A stretch of 64,000 nt of DNA from Porodaedalea pini (lineage: Eukaryota > Basidiomycota > Agaricomycetes > Hymenochaetales > Hymenochaetaceae). The DNA lies in the NCBI GenBank assembly GCA_002794775.1, contig NBAY01000002.1:682001-746000 (forward strand), given 5' to 3'. The position numbers and the translations under genes were made by a program. The notes under the pieces were generated by a model. The model ran no database searches and was not told where the DNA came from. It worked only from the letters and a program-made list of their open reading frames with translations. Below are positions 10,233 to 21,913 of the stretch, one piece after another (the first letter of the stretch is position 1; each line of letters opens with the position of its first letter).

Positions 10233-11406
10233 CTTGAGGCAGTCGACTGGTGTCTGTACTGTAGACTCGGACCATTCAGACTGAGCACATTTTATATAAC
10301 GTCGGGAGGCAGTATCCTCTTGTTTCACCGAGCCCAGGAACAATGTCGGATAGCAAGCGCTACAACTTTCAATATTGAGGGACAGCTCAGCAATGTTCGT
10401 GTACGACTTTGGCAAGTGTCGGCAGCAAGTCAACCGCGAACCCGCACACGCGCTTCGGACGGGTCCAGAAAACATTGGAAGGCGATCATCCCGATATTCT
10501 GGCGAACATCCTTTAAGGCCATGTCAGAGGTCATATGTTGGGCGGTCCTCAGGAGAAGCAAGCTTGTGGAGCGGGAAGGATGGCGGGATGCTAAATGAGT
10601 AAATTGATCAAGAAAAGCACTCCGAGATCTCGAAGCTGAGTGCATCTTCCGCTAGTGATTTTCCGCGCCAGCGGCGAAGAATGTCCTCACAGGAACGGCT
10701 AGATGATACTGCAGGGATATTGAGGAAACAAGGTATTGCCAAAGCATAGTCGCCATAGTCATTCATAACCGTGCATTTAGAAGCAGACCGCCCAACCTTA
10801 CAAGGCTCCCGTGCCCTGCCACCTGATGATGTAGAAAATTAAGCATGAGATTTTGAAGACTAAAACGTTTAGCTTGAGCTCACCTTGTCAGAGGAGAGCA
10901 TATGGCAGGTGTAAAGTCCGACAGAAGAAGATAGATTTTGGGAGTTAGGAGTAATACGAAAATAAGACCGTGCGCAGTCGTCAATACGTGGGCAACGTAA
11001 AGTGATCACCTCATAGCTTGCTATATAGAACCCGAGATTGCACGATTGATGGAAGACCTTCTGCGTCCTTGAATTTTCGAAGAAATTTGAAGAAAACCGA
11101 GAATGAACCGCTTCGCTGGATGCTTGAGTCCTGTTCTCGTGTCATTTCGTTCAACGTGATCGCTTCACTAATATTGCATAAGCATTGTGTAAATACTTCG
11201 GTAGCACGAGCTAGAAATGTCACCGGAGGATGAGGAAGTTGGGGTTTGGGGTGAAAGGCAAAGGAGGAAGCCTCCATTTCTGAGAAAAGTTCTAAGAAAT
11301 AAGAATCACGTGATCTGCTCGGCGATCTGGACGCAGTCGACGTGCGTGGACATCCAAGTTGTGGACGGTAGTGACGAGGCACCTTGACCTTCAGTCTCTT
11401 TGCACT
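10233..11406. other. Divergent intergenic region between GH6 and Pfa4-type genes
   Basis: About 1.2 kb without a convincing gene. It holds the GH6 TATA box and, at 11305-11314, a 10-bp palindrome ATCACGTGAT containing a CACGTG E-box about 95 bp before the palmitoyltransferase start. No repeat or RNA gene was recognised. Confidence 0.4.
10291..10298 (-). promoter_or_regulatory. TATA box of the GH6 gene
   Basis: TATATAAA on the minus strand, 59 bp before the start codon at 10232. This is a common distance in secreted-hydrolase genes of basidiomycetes. Confidence 0.55.
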
Positions 11407-13499
11407 ATGGGCCGCCTCCTGGGCCGTATCTGGGTGGGGTTCACCACGAGCCTTATCGCGTTTATTGCCTACTCCTCTCAAATATTTATCATCTGGCCAT
11501 GGTATGGACGCGTCCTCTCTGTAGAGCTACTCACCCTTCTCCTGCCTTTCAAGTAAGAATCTGGTTTTTGAAAGACTGAAGGAACGTACTGGTTGATATC
11601 ATTTTTCCCTTCTCTAGCTTTCTGGTTGGCATGTTGTATTGGAACTACTACCTCACAGTGACGACCGATCCCGGACGCGTCCCTAAATCATGGGTCCGTT
11701 TCCATCTCTCGGACAAGTCGAATGATATCTGAGCTTTCAATAAATAAAACCTATTGTGACTCTCAGGAGCCCGATGTACGGTCAGAAGAAGGATACGAGG
11801 TGAAGCCTCTCACCGGAAACCCGCGATATTGCAGAATGTGTGACGCGTATAAGCCGCCACGGGCGCACCATTGTCGTCAATGCAAGAGGTACGTACACAT
11901 CCAGATCACAGACGAACAATCGCTTATTACGCTGCAGATGCGTTCTTCGTATGGATCACCACTGCCCCTGGGTGAACAGTTGTGTTGGTCATTATAACTA
12001 TGGACACTTCATTCGCTTCCTCTTCTTCGTCGATGTTGCATGCTTGTACCATATTTTTATGGTCACACGCAGGGCCATTGATGCCATGAATGCACGATAT
12101 TGGGTCCGCATTTTTTACTCTCCAGAGATACCTGCAGACTTATTGACTTTGCCTTTAGGAGGGTCCGGATACTGTGGAGTTCATATTTATGATTCTCAAT
12201 TATGTGACTTGCATTCCCGTTCTTCTCGGGGTGGGAGGCTTCAGGTATGTCTATAATCTCATTTCTCGGAAGTATCGCTAAATACTTCATTGCCTGCAGT
12301 CTGTACCATTTCTACTGTCTTAGCAAGAACACGACGACTATTGAAGGCTGGGAGAAGGACAAGGTCGCGACACTTGTGAAAAGAGGAAAAATCCACGAAG
12401 TATGTCTTTCTAAAGCACCCTGATCTATGTTTCTCTGAGGTTCTTACTTCGCGTCAGGTCAAGTTTCCATACGTACGTTCGCCTCGTAGGCCATTGGTTT
12501 ATCCGTGAAACTCATGAGAAATCACTTATGCAGAATATCGGACGACGTGAGAATATTGAGGCCGTCCTCGGCCAAAATCCTCTCCTGTGGTGCTGCCCTT
12601 CTGTCCCTCCAGGGGATGGCTTGAAATTCCGTGTTGTGGAGGCTGATGGTAGGTGGTTTGCCCTTAACGAGCGTCAGCGGGAGGAGTTCGAAGAAGTCTA
12701 TGAAGACGTGGGACACCAGGCATGATTCGAAGTCGAATCGCAGAGTGCCGAATATGCGTTTCGTGAGCCAGCCTCGTTATCAATTGGAATGTGAGCACTC
12801 ATGTATATTGTCATATTTGGCTTCCCTATAGCATCCGTTATTTTTTCATGTCCTATCTTCACCCACGCTTTCGCTCCCTTCTCTCTACCGTCAGTTGAAC
12901 GGAGTTGAACTGACGTCCATGTCATATTTTTCTGCATAGATGGCGCAGCACAGGCTTGGCCGCCTGAAGACCCCAACAATATTCGGGCCTTCGACTTCAA
13001 TCACGATGATGACGACCATGAGCTGGAGCTACCAGCCTCGCCATGGACGTTTGAAAACGGCTCCGTGAACCCCACACTCGAGCCTTCCAACACCTTCCGG
13101 CGCCGCGCAACTAAAGCTACCCGACGCGCCCGGCACACGAGAGGCGTCGTCGCGAACGTTCCGCCATATCATCCAGACTATGGCAAGACGTCCTCATCAT
13201 ACAACCGTTATTTGTCGGACGAAGAAGAGGAGAGCGAAGGCACTGACAGTGATGAGTATCGGTATGGCGAAGGAAGGCGGCGCGTTCGGCGCGGTTCAGA
13301 GGGTCTAGAGATTAAGATGGGGCCGGCGGACCGCGAGGCGATCTTGAGGCGCTATATACTTACGCGGGGTACGGAGGCGGGCCGTTATCGGACGTATGAA
13401 CCTGAACCTTCGCCATCTCCTTCTCCGCCTGCTGAGCCTCACGAGGAATGGATAGACTTACCAGTTGGGGCAGAGGCTAATAATAGATTTCACTCATAG
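11407..13499 (+). CDS. PFA4: DHHC palmitoyltransferase, Pfa4 type
   Basis: Exons 11407..11552, 11618..11693, 11767..11888, 11938..12103, 12159..12244, 12300..12399, 12458..12472, 12534..12648 and 12940..13499 give 461 residues. Two N-terminal membrane segments precede the zinc-binding cysteine-rich domain ([21 protein letters not shown], split by an intron) and the catalytic [15 protein letters not shown]. Two more membrane segments follow, then [12 protein letters not shown] and WPPEDPNN as in fungal Pfa4. The family S-acylates substrates in the ER; yeast Pfa4 modifies chitin synthase Chs3. VKFPY is encoded by a 15-nt exon. Retaining the last intron gives another C-terminus ending at 12725. 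Confidence 0.9.
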
Positions 13500-13790
13500 C
13501 TCGGAGACATTGCTCTTAAATTTTAATGACATCACATGGACATTTCATTGTTGCCAGCTTGTCCACCCTATGTTTACTAGAAGGACCTCGTGCACTGATC
13601 AAGGTAAATTCGACGGAAGAGCTAAGGCTGAGGCAGGCATATACATTGATGGTACACATTGCATACGATAGAAAATGACTATAATGGCGGGAAGGATGAT
13701 CATTATAAAGAACGAAAATGCACCGAGAATGTGGAGAAGGATATTATGAAAAAGAGAAAGGGTTGCAGGCAGGATGTGTGAGCAGTGATA

Positions 13791-16340
13791 TTACACGACG
13801 CAGAGGTATACCCGCCAATGTACGTTGTTTCCCTTCCGCCCGATTTCAAGAACATGCTGCCCAGCAGTGACTTCAACGGTCCACTCGTCCTCTGACTTTG
13901 CAGTCTTCTCAGCATTCGCAGTCACCGCTGATGACTCTCCATTCCCATTCACGACGGCGGCGGGCGTAGTCGACGAGTCTTTTGGGCTTGGCGTCACCTC
14001 TTGTCCGTCAAGTTGTACTAGCACTTCCGTTGGGTCTGGGACACGCCACCTCGGCTTTTCCTTCTTGACGTTCTCGCCTGGCATCGGCACAGGTGGGGGA
14101 GCCTCCGTTTGAGCCTCTACGGGAGGATGCACCTCTTGATCGATAGGTATGACCTTCCTTGGCCGTCCGCGCCCGCGTTTCTTCAAAGGAGGCTGAGCCA
14201 CCTTCGCTTCCTCTTCCGCCTCACTTGCCTCCCCACCCTCTCCGTCGGCTTCGTGCAGCGTGAACTTGATGGCGCGAACGACGAGCTTAGCCTTCGTGAC
14301 GGGTACATGCACGGCAAAATTACGAACGCCTGCCCGCGCGTCGAGCACCGCGAGTCGGCGGCGAACCTGGCTCTTCCCTGAGAGGCAACACTCAAGTCGC
14401 ACGCTGTATAATTCTGCCGCACTCGCTGGTGGTACCGGTGACGGAGCGTCTGTACGGCCAGTGGTAGTTGCCGGTGTAGGAACGGAGGGTGCAGGTGTTG
14501 CTGAGCCGCGAGCAGGAGTCTGTGAGGGAGCAGGGACTGGTGGGGTATAGAAGCTTTGCGAAGGGATGTGATTTGGAGTAGTATACTGGTGGAAAGGAGT
14601 GTACGAGGAAGGCTGTTGCTGCTGCTGGGACGTCGGTTGTACAGACGGCGCTGGCTTCACATGCGCAGGTATTGCTGCCTTTGCGGGTTTAGGCGTCGGC
14701 ATTGCAAGTGCTGGTGCAGGCGCAGAGGCGGGAGCGGGAGCCATTGTGGATGGAGGAATTGAAGTATGGCTAGAGTACGGAATGGATGCGGCCGGTGGGA
14801 GAGATACAGTCGGTACAGCGGGTGAATTCGCCTTTATCTTTTTCGCTGGAGTCGCGTTCGCCTGTTTATCGGCAACCGCATTCGCACCATTGGTACCCGC
14901 TCCTGAGCCTCCCAGACCAGGTACGCGAAGACGTACTGTTGCGGAGCTTGTATCGCCATTGTGTGCTGTATCGCCAATGCCGCCATGTACCGCGCTCTGG
15001 TGATTTGGAAGCTTAAGTTTTATCTTATTATGGGGGACTTGCGGAGACGCCGACGGATCTACAACAGTTCCATTCATGTTGTACTTGGCGGGAAGGTCAT
15101 TCATGAGTTCGTGGAAATAAGCCTGCATGAGTTCCATCAGTACAGAGTATATGCAGCTCAGACAAGAACGTACCTTCAAAGTCACCGCATCCTGCCATAT
15201 TGGCGAATACTCTTCATTGAATTGCATGGCGTTCGCGAAAACGAGATCGACATCGTTTATAAAATCAGGAATTGTGTGGTACTCTTTGCGTTTTAATCCG
15301 TTTCTGACGAATCGGATGAGAAGTCAGAAGGAGACAGGTGATACGAAAGACAGGCTCACGAAGATATCCTCGATGCAGATTGGTCGACTGATTTGCTTAT
15401 AGTAATATGGCCATTTCTTCTTCGAAGGAAGGTCCATGAAGACAGGCGAGAGTTGACGGCCACTTCGAAGAATATAAAAATTGCACTGTGGCAAAGAAAG
15501 AGATGAACGTACTCTTCATCCGTCTTGGCCACCAACTTTTGTAGTCGATTCTTCATGAGCCTGGTGATGTTCACACCCTTTTCCTTTCTCTTGCCTCCTT
15601 CCTTTTCAGAGACCTCATTATCTTCGTCACCTTTCCGAAGGATCTTGTCGATCTCTTTGTTTGCAAGTTTCTGGGTTTAATGATCTGTTTGGCACTACAG
15701 TGATAGAAGAGATGTGCAGGAGTCGCACCTGCAATGCTTTCGCGTCCTTCCATATTCCACTCTCCCTCTGGTTGTACTTCTTCGCATTCTTGAAACACGT
15801 CTCGATATCCTGTCGCAGTGCCTCCAGAGATGGGTAAGTATGATTGTCGAGCTGAGCCTTGATGTCGTCGAGTGCGATGGGCCGCTTGATGACCTCGTAG
15901 TAGTCCGGAAACTGTCTCTTTGACGGCAACCGCAGGAAGTCATACGAAATCAGCCGTCCTCTGTGGGTCGTCGACGAAGGCAGTGGAAGAGATGTGAACA
16001 AAGCAATCGGTTAGCTATGCGCGAATTATAACCACGAATAACCGCGACTGGCTGCGTCTGCCCGAGGCGCGTCTTGGATGGTTACTTACTCCTTGTCAAC
16101 CGCGTCCTTCAGCACTTGCAGCACCTTCGATCCTTCTTCACGCACTTCCTCCGGACTCAATGCGGATGCAGCCTCAGCGGCACCAGCGCCATTGTCATTT
16201 TCATGTTCGCTGCTCGCCCCCTGGTCTGGCATATCGCCGTCGTCGGTCGCAGACGGTTCTGTCGCGGCGTCCTTGCGGCGCTTTGAGCGGGGCGCATCAA
16301 CGTCGATATCCGGGTTCGCGGCGAATTCCCGCTTCACCAT
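13791..16340 (-). CDS. Tandem bromodomain protein, Rsc4-like chromatin remodelling subunit
   Basis: Exons (minus) 16090..16340, 15729..15960, 15513..15670, 15360..15462, about 15174..15303 and 13791..15122. Bromodomain 1: LPSKRQFPDYYEVIKRPIAL ... CFKNAKKYNQ with the acetyl-lysine-binding Asn. Bromodomain 2: MDLPSKKKWPYYYKQISRPI ... FANAMQFNEEYSPIWQDA. A Pro/Ala/Thr-rich linker, a basic AT-hook-like stretch (KKRGRGRPRK) and a conserved C-terminal fold ending NNVHWRVYLCVV follow. Two bromodomains plus this tail resemble fungal Rsc4, a nucleosome-binding RSC subunit. The junction 15360/15303 inside bromodomain 2 does not keep phase with plain GT-AG sites, so that boundary is uncertain. Confidence 0.8.
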
Positions 16341-17164
16341 TGTGCTCTTGAATGAATATAAAAGACACGAATTTTGCGAGGGCGCTGTCTGGACGGCCAG
16401 ATACTGGCGCCTCAGTTATGCTAACACTGTCACGTGCCACTTTTTATTTACGTGTTGTTTGTGACTCAGTTGTTTTGTGTTTGCCTCCAATTACAACTTG
16501 AACAACGACGGCCAATATTAATGTATGCTTGTGTTCCACACTACACTCGAGTCTCAGCTGCAGTTTCTCATCTTTTCTGGTGCTTTCTCGATTCACGCTT
16601 TCGTCCTCACTCCTCGCTAACTCAAAGTACTTCTTATCATTTCGCGTAGGGAATCCACATACAGTAGATGGTGCGTCCTCAATGTCACTCACATTTTCAA
16701 TTCTAGGCTGGTGTTCGCGAGTCATTTGTCAACCGTCGTTTGAAGGCAGCAGGCAGACCGGTCCGGCAGCTCGTTCAGGCATTTTCTATATTATATACTG
16801 TTCCTCAAGCGTGCTCCACAACAATGTTTTCGGCTGCACATAATCCCGCAGTTTTCAGACATATGCATTGACTTGCCATAACGGCATCGGTCAAAGTTTT
16901 CAAAATAGCAATGGACGGTCATCACGAGGCTCGACGCACCTCACTGCTGACCGGATAACTTTCTAAATCTGGAAGGGAACTGGCATCAGCTGCACCCCGC
17001 ACGTCCCCGTTGTCCCGCTATACTCGATTCTATACCCGATCTACCGACGGCTGCTTTGTATAAAGGGTACGTAAAAATGACTTGCGTTCTATTCAACCTT
17101 GTGTGCTTCTCGTCTTCTCTCGGCATCCTTGTCAGCAAACCTCATCGCATACAGATTGAAAACC
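16341..17164. other. Divergent intergenic region, no gene seen
   Basis: The promoter region between the bromodomain gene (-) and the sugar transporter (+). Only short open frames. The transporter TATA box (TATAAAG, 17059-17065) is the only clear element. Confidence 0.45.
17059..17065 (+). promoter_or_regulatory. TATA box of the sugar transporter
   Basis: TATAAAG about 100 bp upstream of the ATG at 17165. Confidence 0.5.
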
Positions 17165-19473
17165 ATGGACGATGTTGACGAGAAAGGCTCGTTGAGTCAT
17201 ATTGAAAACATGACTGGCATGCACGGTGGTCAACTGGAACAGGCGGTCAGCGACAATAAACCGCGACTGCAAGGGAGAATTTTGACTTTCGCACTTGCCT
17301 TTGTCGCCGGCACGGGCTTCACGCTCTTTGGGTAAGTAGTCTTGCAATCTTACTTTAACAAGTATTACACACGTTTAATTTTCTTTTAAAGTTATGACCA
17401 AGGAGTTATGTCTGCGTTGTTAACTGCAAACCAGGTAAGCGTTGGTCACCTTATATCCACGTTTTACGAATGTTAACCTGCCTCCACAGTTTGAGAGGGT
17501 ATTTCCTCAGACCGTAGTCGACAATGCGCATCCACATCACGCGACCCTTCAAAGCTTTGTCGTAGCAGTCTATGTACGCTTCCCTCTTATTCCGTAAGAT
17601 TTTGCTCACATAGTTTCCCACCCAGGAAATCGGATGCTTAATGGGAGCTCTGTCAAATCTGTGGATCGGTGACAAGCTCGGTCGAAGGCGGACAATTGTC
17701 ATCGGTGGATGCGTCATGATCGTTGGAGCTATTTTGCAGTCTGCGGCGATTTCTTATGCTATGATGGTCGTTGCTCGTATTGTCACTGGTATTGGGAACG
17801 GTCTCAACGTGAGTGTCTGAACTCACTAGCGCGAGAGAATGTACTTAACTTTTTCACTCCGTATTCTTACAGACTTCAACGGTTCCCTCGTATCACGCCG
17901 AATGCTCGCCAGCTGCTAAACGCGGGAGTTACATTATGATAGAGGGCAGTCTGATTACGCTCGGTATCATGATCTCGTACGTATGATGTGATACTGTCAT
18001 ATTGCTCTTAGGCTGACCTGTCTTTCTTGTAGTTACGTATGTGATTCTGTATTACTCGGAAGACAGTTTGAATTTATCTTTGATATCCCTTGTTCAGTGG
18101 ATAGATTTTGCATTGTAAGTTATCGCGTTTGTTGATAATATACCGTGATTTATCATCTATCTAGTTACTTCATAAAGGGAAGCACGGCACAGTGGAGGGT
18201 CCCGATTGCTTTCCAGATCATCCTAGCTCTAATGATGATTTTTGGTATCGGTTTCGTGAGTTTGTTGCTTACACTCTTTTCCAATCGATTCACTCACTTG
18301 GTCCAAATTTCTAGCTTCCAGAGTCTCCTCGATGGCTAGTAAAGCACGGCCAGCATGCGAAGGCGCTGGCTGTTATTTGCGCTTTAAATGACAAGGACAT
18401 CTCAGACGCGGAGGTTCAGCGCACGTACATCGCGATCCACGAGATTGTTGTGGCAGAAGGAGGGCTCGGGGCTAAGACGAGTCTCAGAGAACTCTTTACG
18501 CATGGACGTAGTCAGAATTTCCGCCGGGCTGCTCTCGGGGTTGTTTCTCAATGCTTTCAACAGATCACTGGCATCAATATTATCACATACTATGCCGTGT
18601 GTCGCAATTCTCTTTCTTTTTCCTTATGCAACGACTTACAAGTCGCCGTAGACGATTCTGTTTCAACGGCTTGGTCTGTCGGACGTTGATTCGCGCATTG
18701 TCGCTGCGTGCAATGGGACAGAATACTTTATGGCGAGCCTTATCGCCATCTTCATCATAGAGCGCGTTGGGCGACGCAAGCTCATGCTATTCAGCGCGGC
18801 TGGTCAGAGTATCACCATGATATTGCTCGCGATCTTGGGGAGCATTAGCAATCACGCCGCACAGATCGTCTCATGCGTTCTGCTCTTTGTCTTCAATTCA
18901 ATATTTGCACTTGGGTGGCTGGGTATGACGTGGCTCTATGTACGAGGCTCTTATTGATCCTGCCTGGTATCATAATGCTGAAGATATTCCTCGATTACAG
19001 CCCGCTGAAATCGTCGGACTACGCATCAGAGCACCGGCCAATGCGCTCAGTACGGCATCTAATTGGGTCTTCAACTTTATGGTCGTGATGGTGACCAGCC
19101 CCTCCTTTGAGAACATCTCTTGGGGGACCTACATCGGTATGCTCACCTCTTCGTATCTATGCAACTTTTGCTTGCTTGCTTATGCTAGCGTTACGAACCG
19201 CCTACAGTTTTCGCATCTCTGAACGCATTTATCTTTCCGGTGGTGTATCTTTTCTTCCCGGAGACGGCGGGCCGTTCGCTCGAGGACATGGACGTCGTCT
19301 TCGCGCTCGCATACAATGAAGGCGTCTCGCCCGTCAAGATGTCGATGCGCAAGGACGTGCCACTTGCGGGCTCGCCCGAGGCCGATGTGATCCTTGGTGT
19401 TTCTGAGGGTGATGCTGGTCGAGTGGATGTATCGTCTAAAGGTGCTCAGAATGAGAAGCCAGAGCAACGCTAG
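17165..19473 (+). CDS. MFS sugar transporter
   Basis: Exons 17165..17331, 17392..17434, 17490..17573, 17626..17808, 17873..17976, 18033..18036, 18098..18114, 18165..18255, 18315..18596, 18652..18939, 19001..19136 and 19208..19473 give 554 residues. Signatures of the sugar-porter family are present: FGYDQGVMS in helix 1, GDKLGRRRT, the ISYWIDFAF stretch, LPESPRWL, QQITGINIITYYA, RVGRRKL, WLYPAEI and FFPETAGRSLEDMD. Twelve membrane helices are expected. The 4-nt exon at 18033-18036 supplies part of ISY; skipping it brings an immediate stop. Substrate cannot be assigned. Confidence 0.93.
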
Positions 19474-19937
19474 ATGAGATTATACTGGCAAAGAAAGGAC
19501 GAGAAGAAGATGTACTTTTGATTGTATAATTCATGCATGGAAATGTGATCCAAATCTAGAAACATAAATGAATGTGATTTTGGAGCTCATCATTTCCTGG
19601 ATCCGTTGTATTAGAAACACTGCTAGCTCAGCAACGTCACTGTCAATTTTGGACATGACCAGATTTCTTATTTTAAGTAGTAAAGGTCTATATGTGAGCG
19701 CAATATAGACGTCTTTTACTTCTGCTTCTTGGACGTCACGTCTTCACGACACATTAAGTCGAGTCAGATGGGAGTGTCGACTTGTGGAGCAGCTGACTTA
19801 GATGGCTTCCATCATTCAACTCTGACTTCAGACAGAACAGTACAAAAGAACAGACTATTTACGTCGTGGCTATAGGTCTTAACTTGGTCTTTTTACTCGC
19901 CTTACTTCAGATTTGCAACAGTGCTCTGTTAATCTAG
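19474..19937. other. Intergenic, no gene seen
   Basis: The 3' flank of the sugar transporter. No coding or repeat signal recognised. Confidence 0.4.
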
Positions 19938-20440
19938 ATGTCTCAGGTTACCGCGCAAGTCGGCGCCCGCAAGACAGGCGTGCCCTACGGTGGGATCGTC
20001 TTTTTAATTACTCCTATGTCGATTTTGTCGATTGAAGGGACAGGTATCAATCCTGACAATTTCCTTTTTTGTTATGCGTGCAGTGCGCTTGGGTAAATCT
20101 AGATTGAAGGTGTCGTGGATTATCCCGGGCTACATGTCCTACAGCGATCCGGGCTGGATGAAGTAGATTCTCCCGGAAGAGGAGGGTTTGAAGCACATCA
20201 AGGCCGCGTCCATATCTCTCGATTCTTTAAAGCGTGCTCTCATATTCTGACTACTTTGGTACCTACCATGCCGATACGATGCCGGAATACAGACGTTCGA
20301 CACGGCCTAGGTTCGTCATGTTATTTAACCTGTTTTGTCTAAAGCTTATCTACAATCTCTTTTTGCTTTATTTAGTTTTATTCGAACGGCCTCTCTGAAA
20401 TCATTCCCGGGCCCCCAGTGATATGCCGCCCACGATCCTC
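19938..20440 (+). pseudogene. Decayed aldo/keto reductase fragment
   Basis: Exon 1 (19938..19989) reads MSQVTAQVGARKTGVPY. After a plausible 94-nt intron, exon 2 (from 20084) reads VRLGKSRLKVSWIIPG then YMSYSDPGWMK, a TAG stop at 20164-20166, and ILPEEEGLKHIKA. Further on, YDAGIQTFDTA (about 20265-20300) and YSNGLSEIIPG (about 20377-20410) appear with degraded splice sites between. These are the N-terminal barrel motifs of the fungal aldo/keto reductase family (compare GLKVS...GCMSYG...EEEGIKHIKAAYDAGI...TFDTADVYSNG). The stop sits where Trp is usual. The C-terminal two thirds are absent. The SINE lies about 500 bp downstream. Confidence 0.75.
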
Positions 20441-20925
20441 GGGAATTCCAATTGTTCGGCTCGTCGCAAGGATGTGGATTTCAAACGATAAGTAGTAGAC
20501 ATGCTAGATGCCCCGCTTCTGGACTTTGAGTCGTCTACGTCGGGGTTTTTATTTTATTTGTAATACTTCTTTCCCTAAGACTTTATAGAGTTGACTACTC
20601 TTCCATCATACAATATTAATGACGATTAAGATCGCCTCTTGAACGGCACTAATATAAATTGGCTTCGTTAGTCTCAGCACTAGTACTCCCATGATTCGAA
20701 GACGTAACGCACAGACCTGATCCAAATACTCCATCAACAGTCGCGTCGCGTCGCGTAGGCATCACACGTGATGCCAAGCTTCGACTCCGGCGCAGTGACG
20801 CTGCTGACTCGTTGCTGTACACGAACTTGAAGCAGTAAGACATCTGAGTACTATGTCACTCCGTACTCTCGGTCGAGAAATACTTATGTCTTTCCGTATA
20901 CATAACTCTATAAAAGATGTCTGAT
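20441..20925. other. Intergenic between reductase remnant and SINE
   Basis: No gene seen. May contain further unrecognisable reductase remnant. Confidence 0.35.
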
Positions 20926-20937
20926 GTCCTGTTGTCT
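20926..20937. repeat. Target-site duplication, left copy
   Basis: GTCCTGTTGTCT directly before the SINE head; an identical 12-mer follows the poly(A) tail at 21537-21548. Confidence 0.85.
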
Positions 20938-21536
20938 AGGGGCGGGATGGGGCAGTGGTCAAGTACATGGCACAACACCAAAATGAAGCCGTATAGGTGG
21001 AGGTTTGGAAGGTGATGGGTTCAATCCCTCACCGAAAATAAATGTGTCTAAGGCTGTAATGGCTGTGGAAAAAAGACCCTGGCAGGTGGTCTAACCGGAC
21101 CGTACCGGCGAAATACACTGGCTGGTAACATGGGGTCGGGCCCAAGACCCGCACATCCCCTTAGGGTTGGTGGTGAACCCATCCTAATGCCTCAGGGTCT
21201 ACTCAGCCCCTCTTGGGAAAATGAGAAGCCACACATCAAGTAGGCTATGGGCCACCCGAGCCTTAATAAATATCGGTACCTGTCAGGTGACTCCCTAGTG
21301 GCAATGCGGCTGAGGAAGTGGTAGTAGGCGGGTAATCCCCAAATACGCAAGGCGAAAGCTGCAACCAACCATCAGTGCCTCACCATGGGTCAACCGAAGT
21401 ACAGGGGAGAGATCTCCTTACCAAATTGGAAGTGATCATATCCATAGGCAAAAGGAGCAATCTTTTTGCGCGCATTTGTAGTTAAATAACGGCTGACGCG
21501 CGTAATAAATGCATTCAAAAAAAAAAAAAAAAAAAA
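20938..21536 (+). mobile_element. tRNA-derived SINE with poly(A) tail
   Basis: A 599-bp non-coding insertion bounded by perfect 12-bp direct repeats and ending in 20 A residues (21517-21536). The head carries a degenerate RNA polymerase III A box (TGGGGCAGTGG, 20948-20958) and a perfect B box (GGTTCAATCCC, 21018-21028). The 70-nt spacing is longer than in an ordinary tRNA but would suit a head derived from a tRNA with a long variable arm. The body has no open frame of note. These are the features of a SINE, mobilised in trans by a LINE reverse transcriptase. Intact duplications and a pure tail point to a recent insertion. The element is long for a SINE, so the body may come from the 3' end of its LINE partner (inference). 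Confidence 0.85.
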
Positions 21537-21548
21537 GTCCTGTTGTCT
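21537..21548. repeat. Target-site duplication, right copy
   Basis: GTCCTGTTGTCT directly after the poly(A) tail; matches 20926-20937 exactly. Confidence 0.85.
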
Positions 21549-21913
21549 GGCGATGTCAAGACCGTGCTCGTGTGAGATTCGAAGCAGCTCCTTGATTTAG
21601 CAAAGCAAAATCAAACGTTAACCTGCAGTTACATTAACTCAACTAGGCTAGCCTTTTCTTCACTGACGTGCGATATATATGTCTCAAAACACGCAAAGTA
21701 AAGTAGCTTTGCAAGAGGAACTTCTTCTTGCCTTCGCCTTCGATTGCGCGATCGAATGAAGTTCTTCACGTTGCGACGATCCCGATGAACGCCTTCTTAT
21801 CATGAACCCGATGCTTTGATAGCGCGTAATACCAGCTGATATATATAACATGGCCGGGTCCGGCTATTCTCTACTCCAACTCTTTCCCTCGTACCGCTGC
21901 CTCCACCTGTTCG
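21549..21913. other. Promoter region of the desaturase
   Basis: No gene. A TATA box (TATATATAA, 21840-21848) lies 66 bp before the ATG at 21914. The out-of-frame ATG at 21850 sits between TATA box and start and is probably outside the transcript. Confidence 0.5.

Noticed and set aside
14599..15003. Ala/Gly-rich plus-strand frames over the bromodomain gene
   Set aside because: Complement of the Pro/Ala-rich linker; no domain and no splice support.
20938..21030. A functional tRNA gene at the SINE head
   Set aside because: B box is perfect but the A box is degenerate, spacing is too long, no acceptor-stem pairing is clear, and it is attached to a poly(A)-tailed body with target duplications.
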